A stretch of DNA of 64,000 nt from the NCBI RefSeq assembly GCF_014109765.1, contig NZ_CP059139.1, positions 1,364,001 through 1,428,000 of the forward strand, read 5' to 3'. Under the pieces are notes generated by a model that had not been told where the DNA came from, did no database searches, and saw nothing but the letters and a program-made list of their open reading frames with translations. The stretch is from Pseudomonas berkeleyensis (GTDB taxonomy: Bacteria > Pseudomonadota > Gammaproteobacteria > Pseudomonadales > Pseudomonadaceae). The position numbers and the translations under genes were made by a program. Shown one piece after another: positions 10,110 to 18,983 of this stretch (position 1 is its first letter; each line of letters begins with the position of its first letter).

Positions 10110-10916
10110 TCAGAAGTGCACTTTGACCAGCAGGCTGGCGGTGTTCTGGTCGGTCGAGCCCACGAAGTTCTCGCTGACGTAGCCACCGTCCTTGATGCCG
10201 TACTTGTTCTTCCAGTAGTCGTACTCGATGCCGACATAGAGCTGCTTCTCGCCCCACTTCAGCGCCTTGCCCAGGTCGTACTTGATCTGCGGGTTGAAGT
10301 GCAGGTTGGCGTGGTAGTCGCCACGGCTGTTGCTGTCGTTGTCCACCACCCAGTCCATGAAGCCATCGATGAGGATGTCCGATTCGCCCACCGGAATGGT
10401 GTAGCTCCACACCGGGGTGATCTGCCAGACGTTCTTGCCTGGGCGGCTGCCGTCCGGCTTGCGCAGGTAGGTGTTGAGCTGGAAGTAGTCGAAACCGGGG
10501 ATGTCCAGGTCGAACGCCGGGCCGAGCAGGTAGGCATCGACATCCTTCTCGCCGAATTCGTAGGTGAAGGCCAGCAGCACATCCTTGATCGGGCCGAAGG
10601 ACAGGTCGGCACCGCTGATCTTGCCGAACGACAGACGCGGGCTGAATTCACCGTAGTAGGTGTGGCCGTCGCCGTCACCGTTCTTGGCATCGGTGTTGTA
10701 CTTGATGAAATCGGTGAAGAAGAACAGGTCGCCGAAGCTCCAGCCGCTGGCGTGCTCGAAGGTGACGGTCTGCTGAATCTCAGGGTCGATCTTGAAATCC
10801 TGCCCGTAGAGATAAGTCAGGCTGTTGTTCTGCCAGTGCAGCAGGTCACCGGCGATGGCCTGGCCGCCCGCCAGCAGGCCGCTGGCGAGCACCAGCGAAG
10901 AGAGAGTGCGATTCAT
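10110..10916 (-). CDS. Tsx/OmpK-like nucleoside-specific outer membrane channel
   Basis: A 268-residue outer membrane beta-barrel with a signal peptide ending QAIAG, alternating beta segments (HTYYGEFSPRLSFGK, KDVLLAFTYEFGEKD) and a C-terminal phenylalanine as expected for Bam-dependent insertion. It matches the channel-forming Tsx family, which passes nucleosides. No nucleoside genes adjoin it, so the solute is uncertain. The start has AGGAGC upstream. The promoter region to its right is shared with the SDR gene. Confidence 0.85.
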   Translation of the reverse strand: MNRTLSSLVLASGLLAGGQAIAGDLLHWQNNSLTYLYGQDFKIDPEIQQTVTFEHASGWSFGDLFFFTDFIKYNTDAKNGDGDGHTYYGEFSPRLSFGKISGADLSFGPIKDVLLAFTYEFGEKDVDAYLLGPAFDLDIPGFDYFQLNTYLRKPDGSRPGKNVWQITPVWSYTIPVGESDILIDGFMDWVVDNDSNSRGDYHANLHFNPQIKYDLGKALKWGEKQLYVGIEYDYWKNKYGIKDGGYVSENFVGSTDQNTASLLVKVHF

Positions 10917-11170
10917 GGAAGCTCCTGGTGGTTAAGACGTGTCGTTATGATTTTTAAACCTGTCCGCCTGGTCAGGCTGGTGCTGCTAGAGCAAAAACGG
11001 CGCCAATTTTGGTGATTGCTCATATCCGTGGCAAATCAATCGGATGCACGGAGGCCGAGGGCCATTACCTGCCCCTTTGCTGCACTATTTTCTGACCGAA
11101 AGGACAAAAACAGCCATAACTTGGTGCGCAGCCGTCTGGCGGATGCGGCGATGCTTTTTCAGCGGTGTGC
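10917..11170. other. Divergent intergenic region
   Basis: The left two thirds of the 360-bp gap between the Tsx-like gene and the SDR. It should contain the porin promoter. No gene or repeat was recognised. The AT-rich right third is listed separately. Confidence 0.4.
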
Positions 11171-11221
11171 TTGATTAGTTTAATTATGGTCGTAATATGA
11201 TATTTAAATTATGACTATAAT
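11171..11221 (+). promoter_or_regulatory. SDR promoter with paired dyad operators
   Basis: ATTATGGTCGTAAT (11183-11196) and ATTATGACTATAAT (11208-11221) are near-palindromes of the form ATTAnGnnCnTAAT, 25 bp apart. A promoter TTGATT (11171-11176) with TAATAT (11193-11198) and a 16-bp spacer brackets the first site, and TATAAT coincides with the end of the second. Related sites precede the thioesterase operon at 14561 and 14587. The nearby TetR protein is the likely binder; that is inference. Confidence 0.55.
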
Positions 11222-11276
11222 TTAATTGGTGGGAGGATGCCCTCTCACTCATCACACCCCCCCTAGGAGATTCACC

Positions 11277-12071
11277 ATGAATGCCCACGCCACCCTCGGA
11301 ACCGCTCTGATCACTGGTGCCTCGACCGGCATCGGCGCCACCTATGCCGAACGCCTGGCCCGGCGCGGTTACGACCTGCTGCTGGTGGCGCGCGATGCCC
11401 AGCGCCTCAATGCACTGGCTGAGCGTCTGCGCGGCGAATACGGTATTGCGGTCGAGGTGATGCCGGCCGACCTGACGCGCAAGGCGGATGTACTCCAGGT
11501 GGAGCAGCGCTTGCGTGAGGACGCGGCCATCGCGCTGCTGGTCAACAACGCCGGTGTCGCCATGAACGGCCCGCTGGCCGCTGCCGACCTGGATCAGGCC
11601 GAGACCATGATCCAGCTCAACGTGGTCGCACTGACTCGCCTGGCGGCGGCTGCCGCGGCTAATTTCTCTGCTGCCGGACGTGGCGGCATTATCAACCTGG
11701 GTTCGGTGGTGGCGCTGGCGCCGGAAATGTTCAACGCCGTGTACAGCGCCACCAAGGCTTACGTGTTGAGCCTGACCCAGACTCTGGCTGGCGAATTGCG
11801 TGGCAGCGGCGTGCAGTTGCAGGCGGTGATGCCGGGCGTGACCCGTACCGAGATCTGGGAGCGCAGCGGCACCGATGCTTCGGCGCTGCCGCCGTCGATG
11901 ATCATGGAGGTGGGCGAGATGGTCGATGCGGCGCTGGCCGGCTTCGATCAGCAGGAACTGGTGACCATTCCGTCTCTGCCCGATGCCGCCGACTGGGATG
12001 CCTTCGTCAAGGCACGCGGTGCGCTCGGGCCGAATCTGTCGCGTAACCAGGCAGCTGCGCGTTACAAGTGA
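11277..12071 (+). CDS. SDR family NAD(P)-dependent oxidoreductase
   Basis: A 264-residue classical short-chain dehydrogenase. TGASTGIG forms the cofactor loop, NNAGV follows strand 4, and YSATK carries the catalytic Tyr and Lys, with a Ser in the preceding NLGSV. Arg in LLVARD suggests NADP(H) preference. The substrate is unknown; the neighbours (thiolase, thioesterase) point to acyl or keto substrates. The ATG at 11277 has TAGGAGA upstream. The frame opens earlier at 11226 without a ribosome site. Confidence 0.9.
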   Translation: MNAHATLGTALITGASTGIGATYAERLARRGYDLLLVARDAQRLNALAERLRGEYGIAVEVMPADLTRKADVLQVEQRLREDAAIALLVNNAGVAMNGPLAAADLDQAETMIQLNVVALTRLAAAAAANFSAAGRGGIINLGSVVALAPEMFNAVYSATKAYVLSLTQTLAGELRGSGVQLQAVMPGVTRTEIWERSGTDASALPPSMIMEVGEMVDAALAGFDQQELVTIPSLPDAADWDAFVKARGALGPNLSRNQAAARYK

Positions 12072-12090
12072 CGCAAGGCGGCATGCGGCT

Positions 12091-12173
12091 GTAGGGTACG
12101 CTCATTCTCGGGGCTCTGCCGTAGCGGAGCCTCGCTTATGCCGAGCAGCGCTGGTGCGCACAGCGTACCCTAC
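12091..12173. repeat. Palindromic repeat pair (GTAGGGTACGCT type)
   Basis: GTAGGGTACGCT (12091-12102) and its exact inverse (12162-12173) bracket about 60 bp between two convergent genes. The arms belong to the TAGGGT-GCGC repeat family seen elsewhere in the window, with TGGTGCGCACAGCG visible in the right unit. Confidence 0.6.
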
Positions 12174-12177
12174 GCAA

Positions 12178-12212
12178 GCGTCAGGCGTCAGGCGTCAGGC
12201 GTCAGGCGTCAG
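12178..12212. repeat. Five tandem GCGTCAG heptamers
   Basis: GCGTCAG is repeated five times without error, ending 3 bp before the TetR stop codon. A 7-bp unit of this kind is prone to slippage, but it lies outside any reading frame that I accept. Confidence 0.9.
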
Positions 12213-12215
12213 TCG

Positions 12216-12782
12216 TTACGGCTTCTGCGCCTGTTCGATCAGCAGGCGGCGGGTCGTTTTCAGCAGGCGGTCGGACAGCTCCGGATCCTTGACGCTGCGC
12301 GACAGCAGCAGGGCGCCGACCATGGCCGAAAGCATCAGCACGCTTTCTTCTTCCGCGTCCTCGCCTTCCAGGTTTTTCTCGATCAGCGCCAGGCGGTTGC
12401 GCACTATCGCATCGGTAGTGGCACTGGGTTCGCCACGTTGGCCCAGCTCCGCAGACATGGTTGGCAGCGGGCAGCCAGCACCGGGGTTGGCGCGATGCTG
12501 GCTGGACAGGTAGCGCTGGATGAACAGTGGCAACGGTGATTCGGCGCCTTCCAGCGCTTCGGCGGTGTTGCTTTCCAGCGCTTGCACAGCGTGCTGCAGG
12601 GCGGTCTCCACCAGGTCGTCCTTGGACTTGAAGTGGGCATAGAAGCCGCCATGCGTGAGGCCCAGGGCCTTCATCAGCGGTTGCAGGCCGGTGGCGCCAA
12701 CGCCGTCGCGGCGAAAGCGCAGGGCGGCTTCCTCGATGATGCGTTGATGGGTCTTGGCCTTGTGGTCTTCCGAATAGCGCAT
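12216..12782 (-). CDS. TetR/AcrR family transcriptional regulator
   Basis: A 188-residue repressor-type protein. The N-terminal helix-turn-helix includes RIIEEAALRFRRDGVGATGLQ and LTHGGFYAHFKSKDDLV, the usual TetR pattern. The rest is a helical ligand domain (TetR_C type with CPLPTMSAEL). It lies 73 bp after the thiolase gene on the same strand, so it may be the last gene of the thioesterase-thiolase operon and be autoregulated through the dyads near 14561-14600. The ligand is unknown, perhaps an acyl-CoA-like molecule. Confidence 0.9.
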   Translation of the reverse strand: MRYSEDHKAKTHQRIIEEAALRFRRDGVGATGLQPLMKALGLTHGGFYAHFKSKDDLVETALQHAVQALESNTAEALEGAESPLPLFIQRYLSSQHRANPGAGCPLPTMSAELGQRGEPSATTDAIVRNRLALIEKNLEGEDAEEESVLMLSAMVGALLLSRSVKDPELSDRLLKTTRRLLIEQAQKP

Positions 12783-12855
12783 GGCGATCCCCGTCTATGA
12801 AATGTTGCTTGTCATGTTACACCCCCGACGCACCTGCGGCACGGCCGGGAGTCAT

Positions 12856-13992
12856 TCATGCGTCGGAGGCTTCGAGCAGAGTCGCTACACCCTGACCGCC
12901 CGCGATGCACTGGGTGGCGATGGCGTAGCGCCCGCCGCTGCGGCGCAGCAGGCTGGCAGCCTTGCCGGTGATGCGTGCGCCAGTGGCGCCGAGTGGATGG
13001 CCGAGGGCCATGGCGCCGCCGTCGAGGTTGACCCGGGCCATGTCCAGCCCCAGCTCCTGCACGCAGGCCAGCGACTGGCTGGCGAACGCCTCGTTGATCT
13101 CCACCAGATCGATGTCGCCGATCGACAGGCCGGCGCGTTGCAGCAATTTGCGCGTCGCTGCCACCGGCCCCATGCCCATGATCTCCGGCGCGCATCCGGC
13201 CACGGCCACCGCCTTGATGCGGGCCAGCACGCTCAGACCATGCTCGCGGGCGAAGGCCTCGCTGCACACCAGCACGGCGGCGGCGCCGTCGGTCAGTGGC
13301 GACGAGGTGGCGGCGGTGACGCTGCCACCGAAGGCCGGTTTGAGTTGCGCCAGTGCCTCCAGGTTGGTGCCCGGCCGCAGGCAGCCGTCTTCGTCGACGC
13401 GGCCCTGTGGCGTGTCGATGGTCAGCAGCTCATCGGCGAACAGGCCCAACTCGCGGGCGCGCACTGCCTTGGCATGGGACTCCACGGCCATGGCCTCCTG
13501 ATCGGTGCGGCTGATGGCATAGCGCCGTGCGACTTCCTCGGCGGTATGCCCCATGGCCATGTACACCTGCGGGTAATCGGCCATCAGGGTTGGATTGGGC
13601 GACAGGTTGAAACCGCCCATGGGCACGCGGGTCATGGATTCCACCCCGGCGCAGAGAAAGGCCTCGCCGGCGCCGATGGCGATCTGCCCGACTGCATAGT
13701 GCACGGCGCTCATCGACGAGCCGCAGAAGCGGTTCAGCGTGGCGCCGCCGAGGGTTTCCGGGAAGCCGGCGCGGAAGCTGGCGATGCGGGCGATGTTCAT
13801 GCCCTGTTCGGCTTCGGGATAGGCGCAGCCCATGATTACGTCCTCGAGTCGTGCGGGATCGAGTCCGAGGCGGTCGACCAGGCCGCGCAGCACCTGGGCC
13901 GCCAGGTCGTCTGGGCGCAGGTCGATGAGGGCACCCTTGCGGGCGAAGTGGAAGGGCGAGCGGGCGAACCCGGCGATCACGGCGAGGGTCAT
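12856..13992 (-). CDS. Thiolase family acetyl-CoA acyltransferase
   Basis: A 378-residue thiolase. The acyl-accepting cysteine is in NRFCGSSMSAVH. EINEAFA, GGAMALGHPLGATGAR (catalytic His) and CIAGGQGVA (second Cys) complete the active site. It could work in beta-oxidation or condensation of an unknown chain. The ATG at 13992 has AAGGAG upstream, and the stop of the thioesterase gene lies 11 bp before it. A long open frame continues past this start but is out of phase with the real upstream gene. Confidence 0.9.
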   Translation of the reverse strand: MTLAVIAGFARSPFHFARKGALIDLRPDDLAAQVLRGLVDRLGLDPARLEDVIMGCAYPEAEQGMNIARIASFRAGFPETLGGATLNRFCGSSMSAVHYAVGQIAIGAGEAFLCAGVESMTRVPMGGFNLSPNPTLMADYPQVYMAMGHTAEEVARRYAISRTDQEAMAVESHAKAVRARELGLFADELLTIDTPQGRVDEDGCLRPGTNLEALAQLKPAFGGSVTAATSSPLTDGAAAVLVCSEAFAREHGLSVLARIKAVAVAGCAPEIMGMGPVAATRKLLQRAGLSIGDIDLVEINEAFASQSLACVQELGLDMARVNLDGGAMALGHPLGATGARITGKAASLLRRSGGRYAIATQCIAGGQGVATLLEASDA

Positions 13993-14003
13993 GGCGAACT
14001 CCT

Positions 14004-14543
14004 TCAGTGGCTCATGTCGAGAATCAGGCAGGTGGTGGAGGCGACGGCGTAGAGGCGTTCGTCGACGTCGTACAGGCGGCCCTCGGCAAGGGCGGTGGAG
14101 CGACCAACGTGAATGATGCGGCCCTCGGCGCGTACCGGGCCGGCCTCGCTGCGCAGCGCGCGGATATAGCTCACCCGCAGGTCGGCGGTGGTGTAACCCT
14201 GGCCTGGCTTGAGCAAGGTATGCACGGCGCAGCCCATGCAGGAGTCGAGCAGGGTGGCGATATAGCCGCCATGCACACTGCCCAGCGGGTTGTAGTGGCG
14301 CTGGTCGGGGGCGCCCTGGAACACGAACAGGCCACTGGCCCACTGCACCGGGGTGAAGTCGAGCACGGCGTTGATCGGTGGTGAGGGCAGGTCGCCACGG
14401 CCGATGCCGTCGAAGAAATCCATCGGCGTCATGGCGGCTACTTCCGCAAGGCTGAGGGTGCCGGGGGCGGCGAGCTGGTTGCGCACCGCCTGTTCTTCGG
14501 CAATCCAGGTGGCGAGGCGGGCATCTCGGGATAAGGCGGTCAT
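14004..14543 (-). CDS. PaaI-family hotdog thioesterase
   Basis: A 179-residue hotdog-fold protein. NPLGSVHGGYIATLLDSCMG is the PaaI/YbgC-like segment with the HGG turn that binds the thioester, and the end (VASTTCLILDM) closes the fold. It probably hydrolyses an acyl- or aryl-CoA. It is the first gene of a leftward operon with the thiolase and perhaps the TetR gene. The long N-terminal helical extension (about 45 residues) is a little unusual. Confidence 0.85.
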   Translation of the reverse strand: MTALSRDARLATWIAEEQAVRNQLAAPGTLSLAEVAAMTPMDFFDGIGRGDLPSPPINAVLDFTPVQWASGLFVFQGAPDQRHYNPLGSVHGGYIATLLDSCMGCAVHTLLKPGQGYTTADLRVSYIRALRSEAGPVRAEGRIIHVGRSTALAEGRLYDVDERLYAVASTTCLILDMSH

Positions 14544-14560
14544 GCGGGCTCCGGGTAAAT

Positions 14561-14600
14561 ATGATGGACGACATTCAATGTTTCATATTATGGTCGAAAT
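14561..14600. promoter_or_regulatory. Paired operators between thioesterase operon and MFS gene
   Basis: ATTATGGTCGAAAT (14587-14600) matches the first SDR-promoter dyad at 13 of 14 positions. ATGATGGACGACAT (14561-14574) matches at 10 of 14 and lies 26 bp away, nearly the 25-bp spacing seen before the SDR. The region serves the leftward thioesterase and rightward MFS genes. Confidence 0.45.
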
Positions 14601-14638
14601 ATAAATAGCCGCCAGTCGTTGTCGATCGGAGTTCCACC

Positions 14639-15838
14639 ATGCAGCCTTCCCGTGTTCTGTTGATCATCCTGATGCTGCTCACGGCGTTGGGCGAAACCTC
14701 CACGCAGCTACTGATTCCCGCGCTGGGCGAGTTGGAGCGCGGACTGAATGCCAAGCCTGGCAGCAGCCTGCTGGCACTTTCGCTGTTCGTCGGTGCCTTT
14801 GGCCTTGGCCAGTTGTTGCTGGGGCCGCTATCGGATCGGCTGGGGCGGCGCCCGGTGCTGCTCACCGGTTTGAGCCTGTATCTGCTGGCGACCCTGGGCA
14901 TGCTGCTGGCGCCGAACATCGAGGTGCTGATCGGCATGCGTGTGCTGCAAGGGCTGGGGGCCTGCGCGGCACTGGTGCTGGCACGGGCCATCGTGCGGGA
15001 TGTGTGGCAGGAGCAGGCGGGGCCGGTGCTGGCGCTGACCGTGCTGGGCATGTTCGCAGCCATCGTGCTGTCGCCGGTGGTCGGTGGTCTGCTGACACAG
15101 TACGGCGGTTGGCGCGCGCCACTGCTGGTGACCGTGGTGCTCGGTAGTCTGGCGTTGCTCTCCGTGTTCACCCGCTACCGCGAAAGCCATCTGCAGCGCG
15201 ATCCCCAGGCCGGCCGACTCAACGGCCTGTGGGCCAGTTACCGGCAGGTGTGGCCCAGTTGCCGTGCCCTGGCGCTGACCATCGCCTGCACGTACGGCTC
15301 GATGTTCGTCGTGGTGGCCGGTTCGTCGTCGGTGTATATCGGCCTGCTGGGGCTGAGCGCCGCGCAATACGGGCTGACCTTCGCCTTGATCGTTTCCGGC
15401 CTGCTCGGTGGCGCGTTGTTCACCCTGCGCAATGTGCAGCGCCTGGGGCCGCAGCGGGTGGTGGGCGTCGGTGTCGCGCTGGTGCTGCTCGGGTCGTTGC
15501 TGACCCTGGCGATCTACCTGCTGTTTGGCCTGTCGCTGCTCGGGCTATCGCTGCCGCAGGTGCTGGTGACGCTGGGCGGTGGCATGTTGCTGCCGGCCGC
15601 CGTGGCCGGTGCGGTGATTCCCAATCCGCAGCGTGCCGGGTTGGCGGCGGGGCTGATGGGTTTCTCGCAAATGGCGGGCGCCACCCTGGCTGGTCTGTTG
15701 CTGGGCGCTCTGCAGGATGGCTCGGCCTGGCCTATGGTTGCCTTGAACGCGCTGTTCGCCGTGCTGGCGTTTTTGTTCTTCCACCTTCTGCGCACCCGCC
15801 CGGTCGTCACGGCTGCGGTGGCCGGCAAACTTCCCTGA
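14639..15838 (+). CDS. MFS multidrug exporter, Bcr/CflA-like
   Basis: A 399-residue, 12-helix transporter. Motif A appears as GPLSDRLGRRPVLL after helix 2, and the drug-antiporter motif C-like segment is VLSPVVGGLLTQYGGWR. This fits the Bcr/CflA efflux branch. It starts 38 bp after a putative TetR operator and ends 15 bp before lpd, so lpd may be read from its promoter too. The substrate is unknown. Confidence 0.85.
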   Translation: MQPSRVLLIILMLLTALGETSTQLLIPALGELERGLNAKPGSSLLALSLFVGAFGLGQLLLGPLSDRLGRRPVLLTGLSLYLLATLGMLLAPNIEVLIGMRVLQGLGACAALVLARAIVRDVWQEQAGPVLALTVLGMFAAIVLSPVVGGLLTQYGGWRAPLLVTVVLGSLALLSVFTRYRESHLQRDPQAGRLNGLWASYRQVWPSCRALALTIACTYGSMFVVVAGSSSVYIGLLGLSAAQYGLTFALIVSGLLGGALFTLRNVQRLGPQRVVGVGVALVLLGSLLTLAIYLLFGLSLLGLSLPQVLVTLGGGMLLPAAVAGAVIPNPQRAGLAAGLMGFSQMAGATLAGLLLGALQDGSAWPMVALNALFAVLAFLFFHLLRTRPVVTAAVAGKLP

Positions 15839-15853
15839 TTCGAGGACAAAGCA

Positions 15854-17254
15854 ATGAGCAGCTATGACGTGGTCATCATCGGTGCCGGCCCTGGCGGTTA
15901 CAACGCCGCAATTCGTGCCGGCCAATTGGGTCTCAAGGTGGCCTGCGTGGAAGGGCGCGAAACGCTGGGCGGCACCTGCCTGAACGTGGGTTGCATGCCA
16001 TCCAAGGCCTTGTTGCATGCCTCGGAACTCTACGAAGCGGCGGCCGATGGTGAACTGAGTGCACTGGGCGTTGAGGTCACCCCGACGCTCAACCTGGTGC
16101 AGATGATGAAGCAGAAGGCCGACAGCGTCGAAGCGCTGACCAAGGGTGTGGAGTTCCTGTTTCGCAAGAACAAGGTGGAGTGGGTCAAGGGCTGGGGACG
16201 CATCGATGGCCCAGGGCGGGTGCAGGTCAAGCTGAGCGAGGGTGGCGAGCGCGTGCTGGAGACGAAGAACATCGTCATCGCTACCGGCTCCGAACCGACG
16301 CCGCTGCCTGGGGTGAACATCGACAACGCGCGCCTCCTCGACTCCACCGGCGCACTGTCGCTGCCGGAGGTGCCCAAGCACCTGGTGGTGATCGGCGCTG
16401 GGGTGATCGGCCTTGAGCTGGGCTCGGTATGGCGCCGTCTGGGCAGCCAGGTCACCGTGGTGGAATACCTCGACCGCATCTGCCCAGGCCTGGATGGCGA
16501 GACAGCCAAGACCTTGCAGCGCACCCTGAGCAAGCAGGGCATGAGCTTCAAGCTCGGCACCAAGGTCACCGGTGCCAAGGTCGGCAAGTCAGGCGTCAGC
16601 CTGAGCCTGGAGGCGGCAGCCGGTGGCGCGGCGCAAACCCTGGAAGCCGATTACGTGCTGGTGGCCATTGGCAGGCGGCCCTACACCAAAGACCTCGGTC
16701 TGGAGAGCGTCGGCCTGAGTACCGACAAGCGCGGCATGCTCGGCAATGACAAGCACCAGAGCGGCGTGCCTGGGGTGTGGGTGATCGGCGATGTCACCTC
16801 CGGGCCGATGCTCGCGCACAAGGCTGAGGACGAGGCCGTGGCCTGCATCGAACGCATCGCCGGGCATGCGGCGGAGGTCAACTACGGGGTGATTCCCGGC
16901 GTGATCTACACCCGTCCGGAGGTCGCTAGCGTCGGCAAGGGCGAGGAGGAACTGAAGGCCGAAGGCCGCGCCTACAAGGTCGGCAAGTTTCCCTTCACCG
17001 CCAACAGCCGGGCGAAGATCAACCACGAGACAGAAGGTTTCGTGAAGATTCTCGCCGATGCCAACACCGACCAGATTCTCGGCGTGCACATGATCGGCCC
17101 GAGCGTGGGCGAGTTGATCGGTGAGTACTGCGTGGCCATGGAGTTCTCCGCCTCGGCCGAGGACATCGCGCTGACCTGCCACCCACACCCGACCCGCTCG
17201 GAAGCCGGGCGCCAGGCGGCGATGGGTGTGCATGGCTGGACGATGCAGGCTTGA
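15854..17254 (+). CDS. lpd: Dihydrolipoyl dehydrogenase
   Basis: A 466-residue flavoprotein disulfide reductase that reoxidises dihydrolipoamide with NAD+. [10 protein letters not shown] binds [16 protein letters not shown] has the redox cysteines (about residues 43 and 48), [10 protein letters not shown] binds NAD, and HPHPTRSEA near the end has the His-Glu base pair. It is full length but not next to any 2-oxoacid dehydrogenase E1/E2 genes, unlike the pathway-linked copies; pseudomonads have several Lpd paralogs. It is 15 bp after the MFS gene. Confidence 0.9.
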   Translation: MSSYDVVIIGAGPGGYNAAIRAGQLGLKVACVEGRETLGGTCLNVGCMPSKALLHASELYEAAADGELSALGVEVTPTLNLVQMMKQKADSVEALTKGVEFLFRKNKVEWVKGWGRIDGPGRVQVKLSEGGERVLETKNIVIATGSEPTPLPGVNIDNARLLDSTGALSLPEVPKHLVVIGAGVIGLELGSVWRRLGSQVTVVEYLDRICPGLDGETAKTLQRTLSKQGMSFKLGTKVTGAKVGKSGVSLSLEAAAGGAAQTLEADYVLVAIGRRPYTKDLGLESVGLSTDKRGMLGNDKHQSGVPGVWVIGDVTSGPMLAHKAEDEAVACIERIAGHAAEVNYGVIPGVIYTRPEVASVGKGEEELKAEGRAYKVGKFPFTANSRAKINHETEGFVKILADANTDQILGVHMIGPSVGELIGEYCVAMEFSASAEDIALTCHPHPTRSEAGRQAAMGVHGWTMQA

Positions 17255-17318
17255 GAACGAGGTGCGGGGCCGTCCAGGCCTTGCGCACCGGGCGTTAGCC
17301 AGATGGTGCGGTTGTATT

Positions 17319-17341
17319 GGTGCGCGCGGCGCACCCTACGG
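17319..17341. repeat. REP-type palindrome, TAGGGTGCGC family
   Basis: GGTGCGCGCGGCGCACC followed by CTACGG, one unit of a palindromic family that recurs across the window. It lies between the convergent lpd and orphan genes. Confidence 0.7.
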
Positions 17342-17420
17342 ATGATCTGGCTGGGGGCATCACAGCGGTTGGCCTCGAACAAGCTCGATTGCATTCGGGC
17401 TATGTAGCTGCGCGCCCCCC

Positions 17421-18377
17421 TTATTTCCCCAGGCTGTCGATACTGAGATAGAGCGATAGCCAAGGGTGTTCGGGTTGGGTGGCTTTGTTCTTTTCGATCA
17501 GCGAGTGGATGAGCCTGAGGGGCAGGGTGTCCGAGGCCAGTTCTTCAATGGAGATATTTTTCCACGAGCCTGAACCATCTTTGCCAACCATGAAGGCCAG
17601 GATGGGTTTGTCCTGGTTATTCAGGTTCTGATACTCGGGCAGTGTCGGTTGTTTTGTAGGGTCGTTGCGCAGCATTGAGGCTGCAAAGGCCTCGAGTTCT
17701 GTCGCGGGTGGCCAGTGTCTCCAGGCCTTCTCTCCCTCGCTCATGGTGCCGATCAATTGTGCGTCTCTCAGAAAACTGGTGACCAGGTGCCACGGTGCGG
17801 AGCCATCCGCTCTTGTCAGCTTCTCGCTCAGGTCATAGGTTTCATTGCGATGCACCATGTCGCGATTGGTCATTTCCAGAAAGGCCACCTGGCGTTCTGC
17901 TGCGGTAAACAGCCCGGAGTCGTTGAAGGAGATCTTTGAAAGCGCCACTCGATCCAGCGACGCGAAGGGATTTTCTGCCGTGCGATTGTTGTAGAGCTTC
18001 TCCTCACCGTAGTGATGGGCGAGGAGGTAGTTGGCGGCTTGCTGGGCCAGTATCTGTCGCTCCTGGTTGAGATCTTCGGGCAACTCCTGGAGAAAGTCAG
18101 CGCTCTTGCCGTACGCCTCGATCTGCTGGTGGTTACTGTCCAGAAATGCATCGAAATCCACCGCGGCGCTGGCGCTGCCGGTGGACTCGCTCTTGAGTAG
18201 CAGGGATATTTTCGTAGCAGCGGGAGAGAGGGTTACCGTGACACCTGAGTCGTTGCCGAGAACCTGTCTGTTGGACGATGAAGTGCTGTTGTCGGCATCA
18301 CGTTGAATGACTTTTATCGCAGCGCCCGCTGTGACTGAGCGGTTTGCCAACAGGCCTTCCACGTTGAAGCTGGTCAT
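17421..18377 (-). CDS. Unrecognised 318-residue protein
   Basis: I do not recognise this protein. It lacks a signal peptide and membrane helices and is hydrophilic and mostly helical after about residue 70. The N-terminal 60 residues (SFNVEGLLANRSVTAGAAIKV, TVTLSPAATKISLLLKS) look beta-rich and low in complexity, as in some secreted or surface-structure proteins. Its codon use is less GC-rich than its neighbours'. GTG at 18383 opens the frame, but ATG at 18377 has AAGGG at better spacing. It is monocistronic between REP elements, which suggests an accessory gene. Confidence 0.7.
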   Translation of the reverse strand: MTSFNVEGLLANRSVTAGAAIKVIQRDADNSTSSSNRQVLGNDSGVTVTLSPAATKISLLLKSESTGSASAAVDFDAFLDSNHQQIEAYGKSADFLQELPEDLNQERQILAQQAANYLLAHHYGEEKLYNNRTAENPFASLDRVALSKISFNDSGLFTAAERQVAFLEMTNRDMVHRNETYDLSEKLTRADGSAPWHLVTSFLRDAQLIGTMSEGEKAWRHWPPATELEAFAASMLRNDPTKQPTLPEYQNLNNQDKPILAFMVGKDGSGSWKNISIEELASDTLPLRLIHSLIEKNKATQPEHPWLSLYLSIDSLGK

Positions 18378-18543
18378 ATCCACATCCCTTGGCTTTTGCT
18401 GTCCTCCGCGCGCAGGCGTTAACTGTCACGCGATGCCATGTTCGCTCAATCAGCAGGTCGGCAGTTTGGGGAAAGTCTTGAGAGGTTTGTTGCTTCTGAA
18501 GGCGATGTTGGCAGGTGTGTTCGGTATTTTGGGGATGCTCGTC

Positions 18544-18600
18544 GGTGCGTGCGGCGCACCCTACGGGAGAGGCATAGCCCGGATTTAATCCGGGCTATGC
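18544..18600. repeat. Two adjacent REP-type palindromes
   Basis: GGTGCGTGCGGCGCACC with CTACGG (18544-18566) belongs to the TAGGGTGCGC family. GCATAGCCCGGAT and its inverse (18572-18600) form a perfect palindrome of the TAGCCCGGAT family. The second could also stop transcription from the DUF5064 gene. Confidence 0.7.
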
Positions 18601-18606
18601 GCGGCG

Positions 18607-18975
18607 TCAGAGCACGTGATCGAGGTTCACCGGCTCTCCGGGTTTGGCGTGCAGCTTGGCGCGGATGTCGGCGAATACCTTGTCGTACTCGTCGTGTCCG
18701 CGCATCACCGGGCTGGCATTGAGCGGCAGGCCATGGCGCGCGGCCACACGGGTGGCAACGCTGGCGAAGTTGAAGGCGACGTCGCGGTGCAGTTCGAACT
18801 CTTCGTCGAAGTGTTGCCCGCGCACTTCACCGGCCAGGCGCATATGCAGCATCGGCCCCTGTTGTGGATCCTGGCGTACCTCGTAGTAGAAATCGACCGA
18901 GAACGGTGGCACCTGGCGCAGGTGTTCGGGGCGGTCGAGGTTGTCGCGGTGCATATGGCCTGGGGTGAACATCAT
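18607..18975 (-). CDS. DUF5064 family protein
   Basis: A 122-residue soluble protein that I assign to DUF5064, a Pseudomonas-restricted family of unknown role. FTPGHMHRDNL near the start and the repeated charged strands are what I recognise. It begins 8 bp after the arcC stop, so it is probably the last gene of the arc operon, expressed when oxygen is low. Two adjacent Met codons make the exact start uncertain by one codon. Confidence 0.75.
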   Translation of the reverse strand: MMFTPGHMHRDNLDRPEHLRQVPPFSVDFYYEVRQDPQQGPMLHMRLAGEVRGQHFDEEFELHRDVAFNFASVATRVAARHGLPLNASPVMRGHDEYDKVFADIRAKLHAKPGEPVNLDHVL

Positions 18976-18983
18976 CGAAGCCC

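Noticed and set aside
12178..12212. Heptamer array as a possible CRISPR
   Set aside because: The units are only 7 bp, directly adjoining and without spacers.
12781..14052. Rightward frame of 423 codons opposite the thiolase
   Set aside because: Shadow of the thiolase gene, which has a complete active site.
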